The notes under the pieces are model-generated. The model searched no databases. It was not told where the DNA came from and worked only from the letters and a program-made list of their open reading frames with translations. Source: Flavipsychrobacter sp. (GTDB lineage Bacteria > Bacteroidota > Bacteroidia > Chitinophagales > Chitinophagaceae). Taken from it: 64,000 nt of DNA. The position numbers and the translations under genes are program-made. The stretch's first letter is position 1, and each line of letters begins with the position of its first letter. This document shows positions 41,766-50,733 of this stretch, piece by piece. Location of the stretch: assembly GCA_016786615.1 (NCBI GenBank), contig JAEUVX010000010.1, forward strand, positions 124,001 to 188,000, given 5' to 3'.

Positions 41766-42738
41766 TTCCTTGCAAGCTTGCCACTATCAGTATAAATAAA
41801 AAACCTGTGTACCTGCCAAAGCCCTTGTATCGTTCATTGGCTAATTGGTATGCGGGGCGTATATAGCTGCGCATCTGCGGCATCATATCCAGTATGGGTT
41901 GCAGTTTTTCGCCGTGTTTGCTGCGGCTGCTGTTTATCCAGCGTTGCATAGCCCATTTCATAAACGGTGCTATGATACCGAATATAAGTAACAACACAGC
42001 AAGTGTACGCAGTACTGCATACAATGCCTTGCTCATACTGCCGCTGAATGCAAATACGGTAGCAATGAATAGGAGTGTTGATAACAGGAATATGATTTTG
42101 CCCGCAAGGCTTTTCTTTTTCTTTTCAGGATTATCAGTAGTATTATTAACTACCAGTTCAACCTTGCCGATTGCTTCAATGCGCTTCGGCAGCCGCGATA
42201 TCCATATACCAATAGTTAAACCCCACAACGTATATATACTACCATAGATGGCTATTATCCAGAAACTGTAAGAAGTGTCTTCGGGTAAATGAAAACTGCT
42301 GAGCAGGTTCTGAAAGAATTTATCTACCGCTTCCCACAACGATTTCCCAAACACGATGGTCATCATCAGCAACATCTGGAAGGCACTTTCAAGCATGGCT
42401 ATTATAGCAAACAGTACAGATGCAATGGTGTAGTTGGGTATGGCACGGTACATCAGCGCACCTACCAATCCCTGAAAGCCTACTGCTATATATGCAGGAA
42501 AACCCGACTGTGGGCTTACGGCTGCTTTTACTAATATCACCAGTATAGTAGCCTGTAGCATCTGCCGTACATTGTTGCGGGTGTAGTGTGCCAGCAGTCC
42601 TATAATTACTACGGCAAAGCCACCGACAAAGAAACCTGTAAGGGGTATCTTCAGCGCATGCATCCAACCCCCGAGCCCGCTTTCGCAAAGTGCCCAGAGA
42701 GCCGTAAGGCGTTGTATGGTGGTAGTATTGTTTCGCAC
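41755..42738 (-). CDS. Polytopic membrane protein coupled to the NTPase and mobA
   Basis: 327 residues with about eight membrane helices. The N-terminal half (ALKIPLTGFFVGGFAVVIIGLLAH, then FPAYIAVGFQGLVGALMYR) is reminiscent of small substrate-binding integral components of vitamin transporters of the ECF type, but I could not recognise a family. The C-terminal half has basic patches (KKKKSL). The frame overlaps the NTPase gene by 11 bases. Together with the NTPase and mobA it suggests transport or processing of a molybdenum or pterin compound; that is inference from position only. Confidence 0.8.
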   Translation of the reverse strand: MRNNTTTIQRLTALWALCESGLGGWMHALKIPLTGFFVGGFAVVIIGLLAHYTRNNVRQMLQATILVILVKAAVSPQSGFPAYIAVGFQGLVGALMYRAIPNYTIASVLFAIIAMLESAFQMLLMMTIVFGKSLWEAVDKFFQNLLSSFHLPEDTSYSFWIIAIYGSIYTLWGLTIGIWISRLPKRIEAIGKVELVVNNTTDNPEKKKKSLAGKIIFLLSTLLFIATVFAFSGSMSKALYAVLRTLAVLLLIFGIIAPFMKWAMQRWINSSRSKHGEKLQPILDMMPQMRSYIRPAYQLANERYKGFGRYTGFLFILIVASLQGNDE

Positions 42739-42785
42739 TATGTAAATATAGTGCCTGAAATGCTAAATCCTATATTGGGATGACG

Positions 42786-43913
42786 TTATCTGATGATGAT
42801 TGGTATTGTTTCCGATTCGTTTTTAGAACTAAGCCTTAGCATATATGTACCTGCAGCAATGCTTTGAGGTAATACAATTTTTTCGGAAGTAGATGTAGTA
42901 AGTATATTGGTTTCATAAACCACTTCTGCCCGCAGGTTGTATACAGCAATACGTAAAGCATCACCTTTGTTATATTTCCCTTTCAGTATTAATGTGCCGT
43001 TGCTAGGGTTAGGGGAGATGCTGAATGCTTTATTAGCCGTGTTATTAATACCAAGGTTGGTATTAATGACATTGGCTGTGCTGACAGAGTCAGTTATACA
43101 TTTGTCAAGCCTTTTTACCCATACAGTTATCGTATCTCCTGTTATGAAATCTACCGAAGATGTGCCGACATAAAAGCTGTCAGTAGCTCCGATAATGTTT
43201 ACCCCGTTTTTGCGCCATTGGTATTGATATTTGCTACCTGTAAGGCTGGTGCTGAAAACTATTCTTGTAAATGGCCCTGCATTAAGGCTAGGGAATACAG
43301 TTACAACAAGCGGTATTGGTGGAACTGTAGGAAGTATATCAGCAGAAGTTATCCTTATGCCCACTGTGTCAGAATAGCATTGAAAGCCAGGATATGTCAT
43401 TGTATGATAATACATGCCTGTATCAGCAAGTGTTGCATTATTGATGGTAATAATCCCACGAATTTCAAGCAAAGATTTTTTGCCAAACCAATAATGGTCC
43501 CAGCCAGCGGGGAAGTTGTTCATTTCTATTATACTCAGCGAATCGCCTACACATACCGGTGCATTGCCACTAAGCTGAAGTGTGGAATTGGGTGGAACAC
43601 CGTACGTTTGAATAAACACTGTATCGCTCTCTGAAGTACAACCTGCTTTTGATACTGTAAGAATGTAGTTTCCTGTACCTAACCCCGTTGGCATCATGAA
43701 TGATGGGTTTTGAGAAGACGATGTAAAGCCGTTCGGGCCTGTCCAGCTGTAGCTGATACCTGTACCAGTAGCAGAGCCATAAAGGTTTGTCAGCCTTCTG
43801 TCGCAGGCAGGTATTGGTCCGTAGCTGGCATTGGGTTGCATATTGCATGGCTGTGCATAAGAAGTATAGCTGATGAAGAGCATGACAGCCCAGAGTGTAA
43901 GTTTAAGGTTCAT
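42786..43913 (-). CDS. T9SS cargo protein with Ig-like/PKD-like segments and type A sorting domain
   Basis: 375 residues. Signal peptide to about SYAQ at residue 21, a SprB/PKD-like region (SYSWTGPNGFTSSSQNPSF, NYILTVSKAGCTSESDTVFIQT; then two further repeats ending WRKNGVNIIGATDSFYVG). The last 75 residues (ISPNPSNGTLILKGKYN, AVYNLRAEVVYETN, IAAGTYMLRLSSKNES, IPIIIR) form a T9SS type A sorting domain. Exported surface protein of unknown binding. Convergent start with, and about 47 bases downstream from, the membrane protein gene at 41755-42738. Confidence 0.9.
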   Translation of the reverse strand: MNLKLTLWAVMLFISYTSYAQPCNMQPNASYGPIPACDRRLTNLYGSATGTGISYSWTGPNGFTSSSQNPSFMMPTGLGTGNYILTVSKAGCTSESDTVFIQTYGVPPNSTLQLSGNAPVCVGDSLSIIEMNNFPAGWDHYWFGKKSLLEIRGIITINNATLADTGMYYHTMTYPGFQCYSDTVGIRITSADILPTVPPIPLVVTVFPSLNAGPFTRIVFSTSLTGSKYQYQWRKNGVNIIGATDSFYVGTSSVDFITGDTITVWVKRLDKCITDSVSTANVINTNLGINNTANKAFSISPNPSNGTLILKGKYNKGDALRIAVYNLRAEVVYETNILTTSTSEKIVLPQSIAAGTYMLRLSSKNESETIPIIIR

Positions 43914-44059
43914 CTTATAGGTTTGTAATAATGACAGTAAATATATGGAGAACGGTTGGTAAATAACAGTTTATTGATATTTATCATCTGCTGAGGTGAA
44001 GAATGTCATATAATTAAAACAGAGTAAATAATAATTTAGCATTACTTATTATATAGGAT

Positions 44060-45199
44060 ATGCAAAAACTCTTGCTTTCAGCGTTGTTGTTTATACATGG
44101 TTTTATACACCTGATAGGCTTTACAGCAGGCTTCGGACTATCTGATATTAAAGGTTTCTCCGGAAAAACAATCATACCTCTTTCTGCAACTGCTACCAAA
44201 GTACTGGTTATACTATGGCTGTTGACATTTGTATTGTTTTTAGTAGCCGCATTGGGTTACATACTACACCGGCAATGGTGGTGGATGTTTTGCGGAGCAG
44301 CAATTGTTGTATCACAGTTATTAATTATTATCTACTGGAAAGATGCTAAGGCCGGTACAATTGCAAATCTGTTATTGGTATTGCCTGTTCTGTTTGCCTA
44401 TGGCAGCTATCGCTTTTTTAATACTGCGGTTACGGAAACAAAAGCGATGATATCAATACCTACTGCTTCAGAAAGCATTGTGACTGAAGATATGTTGGTG
44501 CATTTGCCGATAGCTGTTAAGACATGGCTGCGCAATAGCGGTATTGTAGGTAAACCAATGACATCGCGGGTGTATCTGAAACAACGCGGCAAGATGTGTA
44601 TAAAACCCGGTGGTACATGGATGGAAGCTGAGGCTGAACAATATTTCAATATAAATGAACCTGCTTTTATATGGACAGTAAAAGTAAGGATGCTTCCGGG
44701 TGTGGATATGACTGGCAGAGACAGGTTTGCAGATGGCAGGGGCAATATGTTGATAAAAGTTGAAGGGCTCTATACTTTTGCGGATGGCAAAGGTGATGAG
44801 ATAGACCAGGGAACCATGCTTCGTTATCTGGGAGAGATATGCTGGTTTCCGTCAGCTGCATTGCAACCGTATATACAATGGAGAGAGATAGATACACACA
44901 CTGCAGAAGCAACAATGTACTACAAGGGTAAATCTGTATCTGCAATATTCCATTTTGATGAAAAAGGCAGGCTGATAAGTACTGCTGCAAAGCGATATAT
45001 GGGTATGGGTAAAGACGCCGCTCTGCAAGACTGGTATATACCATGCACCGAATGGAAGGCATTTGAAGGTGTGACGGTACCTGTAAAAGGTAATGCTACA
45101 TGGAAGCTGAAAGAAGGTGATTATGATTACTATCAATGGGAGATAACCGATTTGAGATATAATGGGCAAGTACCACAGCAGGTTAAATCAATATTATAA
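44060..45199 (+). CDS. DUF6544-like membrane protein
   Basis: 379 residues. Four N-terminal membrane helices (about residues 3-22, 47-68, 75-92 and 98-116) carry the conserved HGFIHLIGF near residue 13. A soluble C-terminal domain (about 140-379) has GKMCIKPGGTWMEAEAEQYFNINEPAFIW and the GKSVSAIFHFDEKGRLIS strand. This arrangement matches the DUF6544 type of Bacteroidota proteins from memory. Function unknown. Confidence 0.78.
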   Translation: MQKLLLSALLFIHGFIHLIGFTAGFGLSDIKGFSGKTIIPLSATATKVLVILWLLTFVLFLVAALGYILHRQWWWMFCGAAIVVSQLLIIIYWKDAKAGTIANLLLVLPVLFAYGSYRFFNTAVTETKAMISIPTASESIVTEDMLVHLPIAVKTWLRNSGIVGKPMTSRVYLKQRGKMCIKPGGTWMEAEAEQYFNINEPAFIWTVKVRMLPGVDMTGRDRFADGRGNMLIKVEGLYTFADGKGDEIDQGTMLRYLGEICWFPSAALQPYIQWREIDTHTAEATMYYKGKSVSAIFHFDEKGRLISTAAKRYMGMGKDAALQDWYIPCTEWKAFEGVTVPVKGNATWKLKEGDYDYYQWEITDLRYNGQVPQQVKSIL

Positions 45200-45274
45200 T
45201 ATCAGTACCGATGATGATTTTTGTCATAGTCTGTGAGTAGCATTTTTCGTAAATTGTATTAAATAAAAAATCTT

Positions 45275-46336
45275 ATGACGCATAGGATAAAGGTTGTTTT
45301 CCTTGTTATGCTTGTGTTGGCAAGTACTGTATCATCTTGCCGTAAACCTGACTCGGACGACGACGATGGCGGCGGCGGTGCAACTTGCAGCGGACAGGTA
45401 CAGATGACACCCTATACATGGTACGACCCTGCGCGTTTCCCTAAAGCAGAAATACCTGCTGATAATGAGATGTATGTAGAACGCATTGCATTGGGTAAGA
45501 AGTTGTTTTATGATACCCGTTTATCGAACAATGGTGAGTCTTGCGAAACTTGCCATAAGCAAAATATGGGTTTCTCTGCTTCCGGTGTTTCCGACTTTGA
45601 TAAGGGTTTGCAGAAAATGCCGCTGGTAAATCTTGCGTGGTATAAGAATTTTATGTGGAGTGGCCGTATAGTTGGTACGCTGGAAGAAGTAATGCATGCC
45701 GAACTGACTAAACGTTTCAGTACCGACTTCGCAAAAATCAATGCCATACAGGAATACAAAGATTTGTTTTGTAGGTACTATGGTACCGATAACATCACTG
45801 CTGAATTGATGTCTAAACCACTTGCACAGTTTATGCGGGTACTGGTATCTAAAAACAATAAGTACGACAGGTATTTACTGGGTTTGCAACCACTAACGCT
45901 TGATGAAGATACTGGCAGGGCTATATTCTTTAGCGAAAGGGGAGACTGTTTTCACTGCCATGTGCAGGTGCTTGCTACAGATAACATGCTGCATAACAAC
46001 GGTATTGATAGCTTGTATGCAAAGGATATAGACAAAGGATATTTTAATGTAACGGGCAACCCTGCACACTTAGGTATGTTCCGCACACCCAATCTGCGAA
46101 ATGTAGCTTTGCGTACAGAATATATGCATGACGGTAGGTTTAAAACATTGGAGGAAGTAGTAGAGTTTTATGACCACCAAGTGCATATCGGTGTTAAAAA
46201 CATAGACCCCGTGATGCTGAAACCCGGTAAAGAAGACGGGCTGAACCTGACACCACTGCAAAAGAAACAACTGGTAGCCTTCCTGAAGACGCTGACAGAT
46301 GATGACTTTATTAATAATGCAGAATTTAAACCATAA
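45275..46336 (+). CDS. Di-heme cytochrome c peroxidase-like lipoprotein (MauG family), first copy
   Basis: 353 residues. Lipoprotein signal with Cys22 (VSSC) followed by an acidic linker rich in Asp and Gly. Two heme sites, C90-ET-C93-H94 and C225-FH-C228-H229. FRTPNLRNVALRTEYMHDGRFKTLEEVVEFYDHQV in the C-terminal domain is typical of the CCP/MauG fold. It would reduce peroxide or oxidise a partner protein in the periplasm. The stop codon directly abuts the end of the convergent homologue (no intervening base). Confidence 0.93.
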   Translation: MTHRIKVVFLVMLVLASTVSSCRKPDSDDDDGGGGATCSGQVQMTPYTWYDPARFPKAEIPADNEMYVERIALGKKLFYDTRLSNNGESCETCHKQNMGFSASGVSDFDKGLQKMPLVNLAWYKNFMWSGRIVGTLEEVMHAELTKRFSTDFAKINAIQEYKDLFCRYYGTDNITAELMSKPLAQFMRVLVSKNNKYDRYLLGLQPLTLDEDTGRAIFFSERGDCFHCHVQVLATDNMLHNNGIDSLYAKDIDKGYFNVTGNPAHLGMFRTPNLRNVALRTEYMHDGRFKTLEEVVEFYDHQVHIGVKNIDPVMLKPGKEDGLNLTPLQKKQLVAFLKTLTDDDFINNAEFKP

Positions 46337-47380
46337 TTATTCGGATAGTCCTTCTTTTGAGAGAAACTTATAATCGGTAAGTGTTTGGAGAAATGCAATA
46401 ATCTTTTGTTGTTCTTCAGTGTTTAATTGCAAGCCGGGAGTACCATTTTTAATAAGCAATGGAGATACGGTAGCAGAAGATTTTACACCTGTTGCATAGT
46501 GTTGCAATACCTGTTGCAGTGTGGCAAATCGGCCATCGTGCATGTAGGGTGCTGTTACTGCAATATTGCGGAGTGTCGGTACTTTAAATGCACCCCAATC
46601 TTGAGATAGCTGAGATATACGATACCTGCCCGAATCAGCAGTATATACTGTATCAATGCCATTGTTTCTGAAGCTATAGTCTGTTAGCAGAGGTTCTGCA
46701 TGGCAGGTTGCACAGTTGTTTTTGAACAACATATATCCTTCCAGTTCTTCCTGTGTGAAACTTGTTTTTCCTCTATATACATCATCGTATTTTGATGTGG
46801 CGGATACGAGGTTGCTCATATACTGTGCCAATGCCCAAAACATCTGCTGGTCGTCAATACTATCCCTGCTGAATACTTTTTTAAACAGGGAAGGGTAGTC
46901 TTTGTGCCTGTTTAGTTTATATACGATATGTCCTATGCTTTCTCCCATCTCTACAGGATTGGTAAGCGGGGCGAGTGGCATTACTTCAAGGTGGTTAACA
47001 CCTCCATCCCACATAAAGCTTTTATTCCATGCCATGTTGAATATAGCAGGTGTATGGCGTCTTCCTTTCAACCCGTTGACGCCACTGCTGAAGGCTACCG
47101 GTATATCCGCGAATGCATATTGTTGTTTGTGGCAGCTACCGCATGATATGGTATTGTCTATAGATAGCAACGGGTCGAAGAACAGTTTTCTTCCCAATTC
47201 ATATCCTGCCTTGCTATAGGTATTCGGGTTGTGTTTGTAATATGCTTCAGGGAAGTGTGCAGGTCTGTCGGGTGCGTCAGCTACTACATCCGGGATTACA
47301 GTATCGTCATTGTTACGGGTACAGGAACCCATGCTCCACAGTATTGTAAAAGAGGCAATATATATGATACGGCGGAGCAT
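46337..47380 (-). CDS. Di-heme cytochrome c peroxidase-like lipoprotein (MauG family), second copy
   Basis: 347 residues. Lipoprotein signal with Cys20 (MGSC). Heme sites C80-GS-C83-H84 and C223-AT-C226-H227. FKVPTLRNIAVTAPYMHDGRFATLQQVLQHY at the C-terminal domain. It shares the architecture of the neighbouring copy but is clearly diverged (different linkers and heme spacing), so it is an old duplication or independent acquisition. The two genes are tail to tail with zero spacing, and no hairpin terminator lies between them. Confidence 0.93.
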   Translation of the reverse strand: MLRRIIYIASFTILWSMGSCTRNNDDTVIPDVVADAPDRPAHFPEAYYKHNPNTYSKAGYELGRKLFFDPLLSIDNTISCGSCHKQQYAFADIPVAFSSGVNGLKGRRHTPAIFNMAWNKSFMWDGGVNHLEVMPLAPLTNPVEMGESIGHIVYKLNRHKDYPSLFKKVFSRDSIDDQQMFWALAQYMSNLVSATSKYDDVYRGKTSFTQEELEGYMLFKNNCATCHAEPLLTDYSFRNNGIDTVYTADSGRYRISQLSQDWGAFKVPTLRNIAVTAPYMHDGRFATLQQVLQHYATGVKSSATVSPLLIKNGTPGLQLNTEEQQKIIAFLQTLTDYKFLSKEGLSE

Positions 47381-47430
47381 GTGAGGAAAGTTTATTGTAA
47401 AGGCTCTATTTATTTGGCTTCAATACGGGT

Positions 47431-48411
47431 TTATACTGCCACGGCAAGCTTATTATACTTGTTGCGATACTCCAACGGCGATAACCCGGTTATCTTTTTG
47501 AACGTAGTACGGAAGGCTTTTATATCTACATAGCCCACTTCATACATTACTTCATTTACATTCTTGCTGCCTGTTTCCAGTTCCTTCTTGGCTGCTTCTA
47601 TCTTTACGCGCTGTATGTATTCTGTTACGGTGTTGTTGGTTGCTTTCTTAAACCTTCTTTCAAGGCTGCGGCGGCTGAGGGCATACATGTAGGCAAGCTG
47701 GTCAACAGTTGTTTTTTCTTTGTAGTTGTTTTCAATAAACTCCTGTGCTTTTTTTACCGGTTCGTCCTCATGCTCCTTCTGTCCCTGGAATATCATGAAT
47801 GCAGATTGACTGTCACGTTCCAGTTGCACTGCAAATACTTTCGCTATCATTATTGCCATATCACGCCCTGCATATTTTTCTATCAGGTGCAGTATCAGGT
47901 TCAGGTAAGAGAAAGCGCCACCACTGGTATAGATGCCGTTTTCATCGGTAATTATTTTTTCAGTTATCAACTCTACCTGCGGAAACATAGCCCTGAATTC
48001 GTTGGCTGCAACCCAATGTGTAGCACATTTCTTACCGTCCAGCAATCCTGTAGATGCCAGCAGGAAAGCACCAAGGCACAGGCTGGCTATTTCAGCACCG
48101 TTATGGTGCATGTCTGTCATCCATGCTACAAAATCTTTGTTGGCTTCCAAAGCTTGTTTCAGGTCGCCATCTATAGCTGGTATTACAATAAGGTTTGTCT
48201 TTTGTACCTCATGTATCAGCTTTGTGGAATTGACGGTAAATAGCCCGCCACTTACTGTAGTTTCCTGAGTCAGCCCTACCAGTTGTATATCAAATACCGG
48301 TTCACCGCCATGCATCTTTATCAGCTGGTTTACCTGTGAAAATAGTAGTCTGCTGCCTTCAAGGCTGGCTAATATGGCACCTTTGGGAATGAGTATAGAT
48401 ATGTGTATCAT
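47431..48411 (-). CDS. GlxA-type regulator: DJ-1/PfpI domain fused to AraC helix-turn-helix
   Basis: 326 residues from ATG 48411 (protein start MIHISILIPKGAILAS). An in-frame ATG 66 bases upstream lies before the two candidate promoter elements and is rejected. Residues 1-185 form a DJ-1/PfpI amidase-like fold with SLCLGAFLLASTGLLDGKKCATHW, in which the nucleophilic cysteine equivalent is present (Cys in ASLCLG). Residues 215-320 are an AraC HTH region ending TGLSPLEYRNKYNK. GlxA-type regulators often control glyoxalase or aldehyde-stress genes; the divergent gene is a glyoxalase-fold protein. Confidence 0.93.
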   Translation of the reverse strand: MIHISILIPKGAILASLEGSRLLFSQVNQLIKMHGGEPVFDIQLVGLTQETTVSGGLFTVNSTKLIHEVQKTNLIVIPAIDGDLKQALEANKDFVAWMTDMHHNGAEIASLCLGAFLLASTGLLDGKKCATHWVAANEFRAMFPQVELITEKIITDENGIYTSGGAFSYLNLILHLIEKYAGRDMAIMIAKVFAVQLERDSQSAFMIFQGQKEHEDEPVKKAQEFIENNYKEKTTVDQLAYMYALSRRSLERRFKKATNNTVTEYIQRVKIEAAKKELETGSKNVNEVMYEVGYVDIKAFRTTFKKITGLSPLEYRNKYNKLAVAV

Positions 48412-48417
48412 GATATT

Positions 48418-48504
48418 CAAATTTATGCAAACATATTGTCGCAAACAACCCCACAAGTTGCCGCTTTCGCACCTCACTGTTTAATATATCAGGCTATAGC
48501 TTTG
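48418..48504. promoter_or_regulatory. Divergent promoter region between the GlxA-like regulator and the VOC cluster
   Basis: Minus strand: two -7 candidates, TAAATTTG (48425 to 48418) and TATGTTTG (48435 to 48428), upstream of the regulator. Plus strand: TAGCTTTG (48497-48504), 26 bases before the first VOC gene. Divergent control by the AraC-type protein is plausible; no clear operator was identified. Confidence 0.6.
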
Positions 48505-48530
48505 CAGTATCATTTACAAAACAATAAACT

Positions 48531-48938
48531 ATGGCAAATCAAATCTTCGTAAACCTGCCTGTTGCAAACCTGCAAAAGAGTATAGAGTTCTTCACGCAAG
48601 TAGGCTTTACATTCAACCCCCAGTTTACTGACGACAAAAGCACTTGTATGATAATAGGCGAAAACATATTTGCCATGCTCTTGGTAAGAGAGCGTTTTCA
48701 GGACTTTACTAAAAAAGAGATAAGTGATGCGCATAAAACTACCGAAGTGCTGCTTGCTATAGATGCGCCAAGCAGAGAAGCTGTTGATGATATGGTACGT
48801 AAAGTGGTCGCAGCAGGTGGTGTAACATATATGAACCCGCAAGACCATGGCTGGATGTACCAACACAGCTTTGCCGACCTTGACGGACATCAGTGGGAGG
48901 TATGCTTTATGGATGAGAGCCTGTTGCCTAAAGAATAA
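48531..48938 (+). CDS. VOC-family glyoxalase-fold protein
   Basis: 135 residues. Vicinal oxygen chelate fold: FVNLPVANLQKSIEFFTQVGFTFNPQFTDDKSTCMIIGE and HSFADLDGHQWEVCFMDES. It has the YSF-x-D-x-D-GH hallmark of PhnB/lactoylglutathione-type proteins; the substrate is not evident. First gene of a cluster of five probable detoxification or sensing genes on the plus strand, and divergent from a GlxA-type regulator. Confidence 0.9.
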   Translation: MANQIFVNLPVANLQKSIEFFTQVGFTFNPQFTDDKSTCMIIGENIFAMLLVRERFQDFTKKEISDAHKTTEVLLAIDAPSREAVDDMVRKVVAAGGVTYMNPQDHGWMYQHSFADLDGHQWEVCFMDESLLPKE

Positions 48939-48976
48939 TCAGTAACCAATTCAATCATTATAAAACAACAAAAACA

Positions 48977-49411
48977 ATGGCAACTCTTAGTCAACACATC
49001 GCATTCAACGGCAATGCGGAAGAAGCATTCAATTTCTACAAGGGTGTATTTGGCAGCGAGATACAAATGATAATGCGCTACAAAGATACCCCCGAAGGAA
49101 TACCCAATCCTACAACACAGGCTGAGGGCGAAATGGTAATGCATATATCTATGCCTGTTGGTAATGGTGCCATGCTGATGGGCTGTGATATGCCTGCTGC
49201 TTTCGGTAAAGCTAGCTACGGCAATGCCTTCAATATATCTGTAGGGGTGGATAGCAGGGAAGAGGCGGATAAAATATACAATGGCCTGTTGGAAGGTGGT
49301 AAAGTATCTATGCCTATTGCTGATACCTTTTGGGGTGCATACTTTGGTATGGTGGTAGATAAGTATGGCGTACAGTGGATGGTGAGCTACGATAATATTA
49401 ATAATAACTAA
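48977..49411 (+). CDS. VOC-family protein, PhnB-like
   Basis: 144 residues. PhnB/3-demethylubiquinone-9 3-methyltransferase-like (DUF899-type naming avoided): ATLSQHIAFNGNAEEAFNFYKGVFGSEIQMIMRYKDTPEG and a C-terminal WGAYFGMVVDKYGVQWMVSYD. The family is catalytically undefined. 38 bases after the first VOC gene, so likely one operon. Confidence 0.92.
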   Translation: MATLSQHIAFNGNAEEAFNFYKGVFGSEIQMIMRYKDTPEGIPNPTTQAEGEMVMHISMPVGNGAMLMGCDMPAAFGKASYGNAFNISVGVDSREEADKIYNGLLEGGKVSMPIADTFWGAYFGMVVDKYGVQWMVSYDNINNN

Positions 49412-49448
49412 CTTACTTATCTGTTCATCAAACTAACACTGAGCACTT

Positions 49449-49829
49449 ATGAAAAAACTGAACATCGCTTACTGGGTAGTAACGGGTTTATTCGCCGCGT
49501 TCATGATATTTTCGTCAACTGGTAATGTAATGAGCGATGCCTCTTCTGTAGATTTGATACATACACAGATGGGGTTCCCGAAGTATATCATACCTTTTCT
49601 TGGTGTGGCAAAGATATTAGCTGCTATTACGATACTGATACCAAAGCTCGACAGGATTAAGGAGTGGTCATACGCAGGACTTGTATTCGACCTTGTGGGG
49701 GCTACCTATTCTTTTATAGCACTGGGTTATCCAGCAAGCGGATGGGGGATGATGCTTGTATTTGTGGGAGTTGCGCTGTTATCTTATTACCTGCATCGAA
49801 GAAGACAACAACTACTTGCCAAAGCATAA
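49449..49829 (+). CDS. DoxX-family membrane protein
   Basis: 126 residues, four membrane helices: about residues 6-24, 44-64, 72-92 and 98-115. MGFPKYIIPFLGVAKILAAITILIP is typical of the DoxX-like family. Members are linked to redox homeostasis in some bacteria, without a defined biochemical activity. Third gene of the VOC-DoxX cluster; the next gene begins three bases after its stop. Confidence 0.9.
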   Translation: MKKLNIAYWVVTGLFAAFMIFSSTGNVMSDASSVDLIHTQMGFPKYIIPFLGVAKILAAITILIPKLDRIKEWSYAGLVFDLVGATYSFIALGYPASGWGMMLVFVGVALLSYYLHRRRQQLLAKA

Positions 49830-49832
49830 TGT

Positions 49833-50039
49833 ATGGTAGCTGTATTTAAAACCAATGTGCATGAAGGCGGTAGCGATAATGTATTGCAACTGCTGCGTGT
49901 GCATTTTCCTGATAGCCACATCACCATAGACCTTGAAGACTGCGACCGTGTATTGCGTATAGCGCCCTGCCATCATCCTGAAGACTTGGTACAGCAGCTA
50001 TTGGCAACACAAGGATATCATTGCGAAACATTATTATAA
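49833..50039 (+). CDS. Small HMA-like (ferredoxin-fold) protein
   Basis: 68 residues. Pattern of two strand-helix-strand units (VAVFKTNVHEGGSDNVLQLLRVHFPDSHITIDLEDCDRVLRI) as in heavy-metal-associated domains, but the CxxC metal motif is absent; cysteines lie at 37, 46 and 64. Related proteins in Bacteroidota are annotated only as hypothetical. It is closely packed between the DoxX and SRPBCC genes (3 and 12 bases apart), so it belongs to the cluster. Confidence 0.75.
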   Translation: MVAVFKTNVHEGGSDNVLQLLRVHFPDSHITIDLEDCDRVLRIAPCHHPEDLVQQLLATQGYHCETLL

Positions 50040-50051
50040 AAACATCATACA

Positions 50052-50489
50052 ATGGAAAAACTTCAGTTTAAAACAACGATTAATGCACCACGTGAGAAAG
50101 TGTGGGACATTTTATGGACAGATGAAACGTATCGTGCATGGACATCGGTTTTTGGAGAAGGTTCACATGCAGTTAGTGACTGGAAGAAAGGAAGTAAGAT
50201 ACTCTTCCTTGGTGGAGAAGGGACAGGCATGGTATCTCGTATTGATGATTTAGTGCCGAACGAGTTTATGTCATTCCAGCATCTGGGCGAGGTAAAGGAT
50301 GGGGTAGAAGATACTACCAGCGAACGTGTGCAGAAATGGGCAGGCGGTAGGGAAAACTATACGCTGAAAACGGTGGATGGTAACACCGAGCTGACAGTTG
50401 ATTTGGACATTCCGGAAGAATTTAAAGAGATGTTTTCAGAGATGTTTCCCAACGCATTGAATAAAATAAAAGAATTGTCGGAGCGGTAG
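50052..50489 (+). CDS. SRPBCC-domain protein (AHSA1-like)
   Basis: 145 residues. FKTTINAPREKVWDILWTDETYRAWTSVFGEGSHAVSDWKKG at the N-terminus, then GSKILFLGGEGTGMVSRIDDLVPNEFMSFQHLGEV. The same fold as the two proteins at 39028-39970 but distinct. Last gene of the cluster and followed by a hairpin terminator. Confidence 0.92.
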   Translation: MEKLQFKTTINAPREKVWDILWTDETYRAWTSVFGEGSHAVSDWKKGSKILFLGGEGTGMVSRIDDLVPNEFMSFQHLGEVKDGVEDTTSERVQKWAGGRENYTLKTVDGNTELTVDLDIPEEFKEMFSEMFPNALNKIKELSER

Positions 50490-50532
50490 CTGATGATATA
50501 AAACAGTACATCAAACAACTCAAAAAAAAAAC

Positions 50533-50567
50533 AGCAGGCTCTGATAAAGCCTGCTTGTGTTTTTTTA
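50533..50567 (+). terminator. Terminator of the VOC-DoxX-SRPBCC cluster
   Basis: AGCAGGCT / AGCCTGCT (50533-50540 with 50548-50555) and a following run of seven T (TGTGTTTTTTT). Confidence 0.88.
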
Positions 50568-50733
50568 ATAGAGGTATCGTGTTATTTATTTATTGTTTGA
50601 ATATCTGTCGAGTTCATAAGTTGCATCAAGAGAAAGAGCCTGCAAATTATCTGCATACTGTTACCGCATCATTAAGGATATAATACATCAATGCTACCAT
50701 TATGTTAGGCGTTATACTATATTAGCACAGCAG
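50568..50733. other. Gene-free leader region before the thymidylate-kinase-like gene
   Basis: AT-rich, no hairpin or coding content of note. The promoter of the following gene must lie here, but no convincing TAnnTTTG element was found. Confidence 0.5.

Noticed and set aside
48412-48477. Longer start for the GlxA-like regulator
   Set aside because: It would read through both candidate -7 elements, and the protein family starts at the MIHISILIPKG segment.
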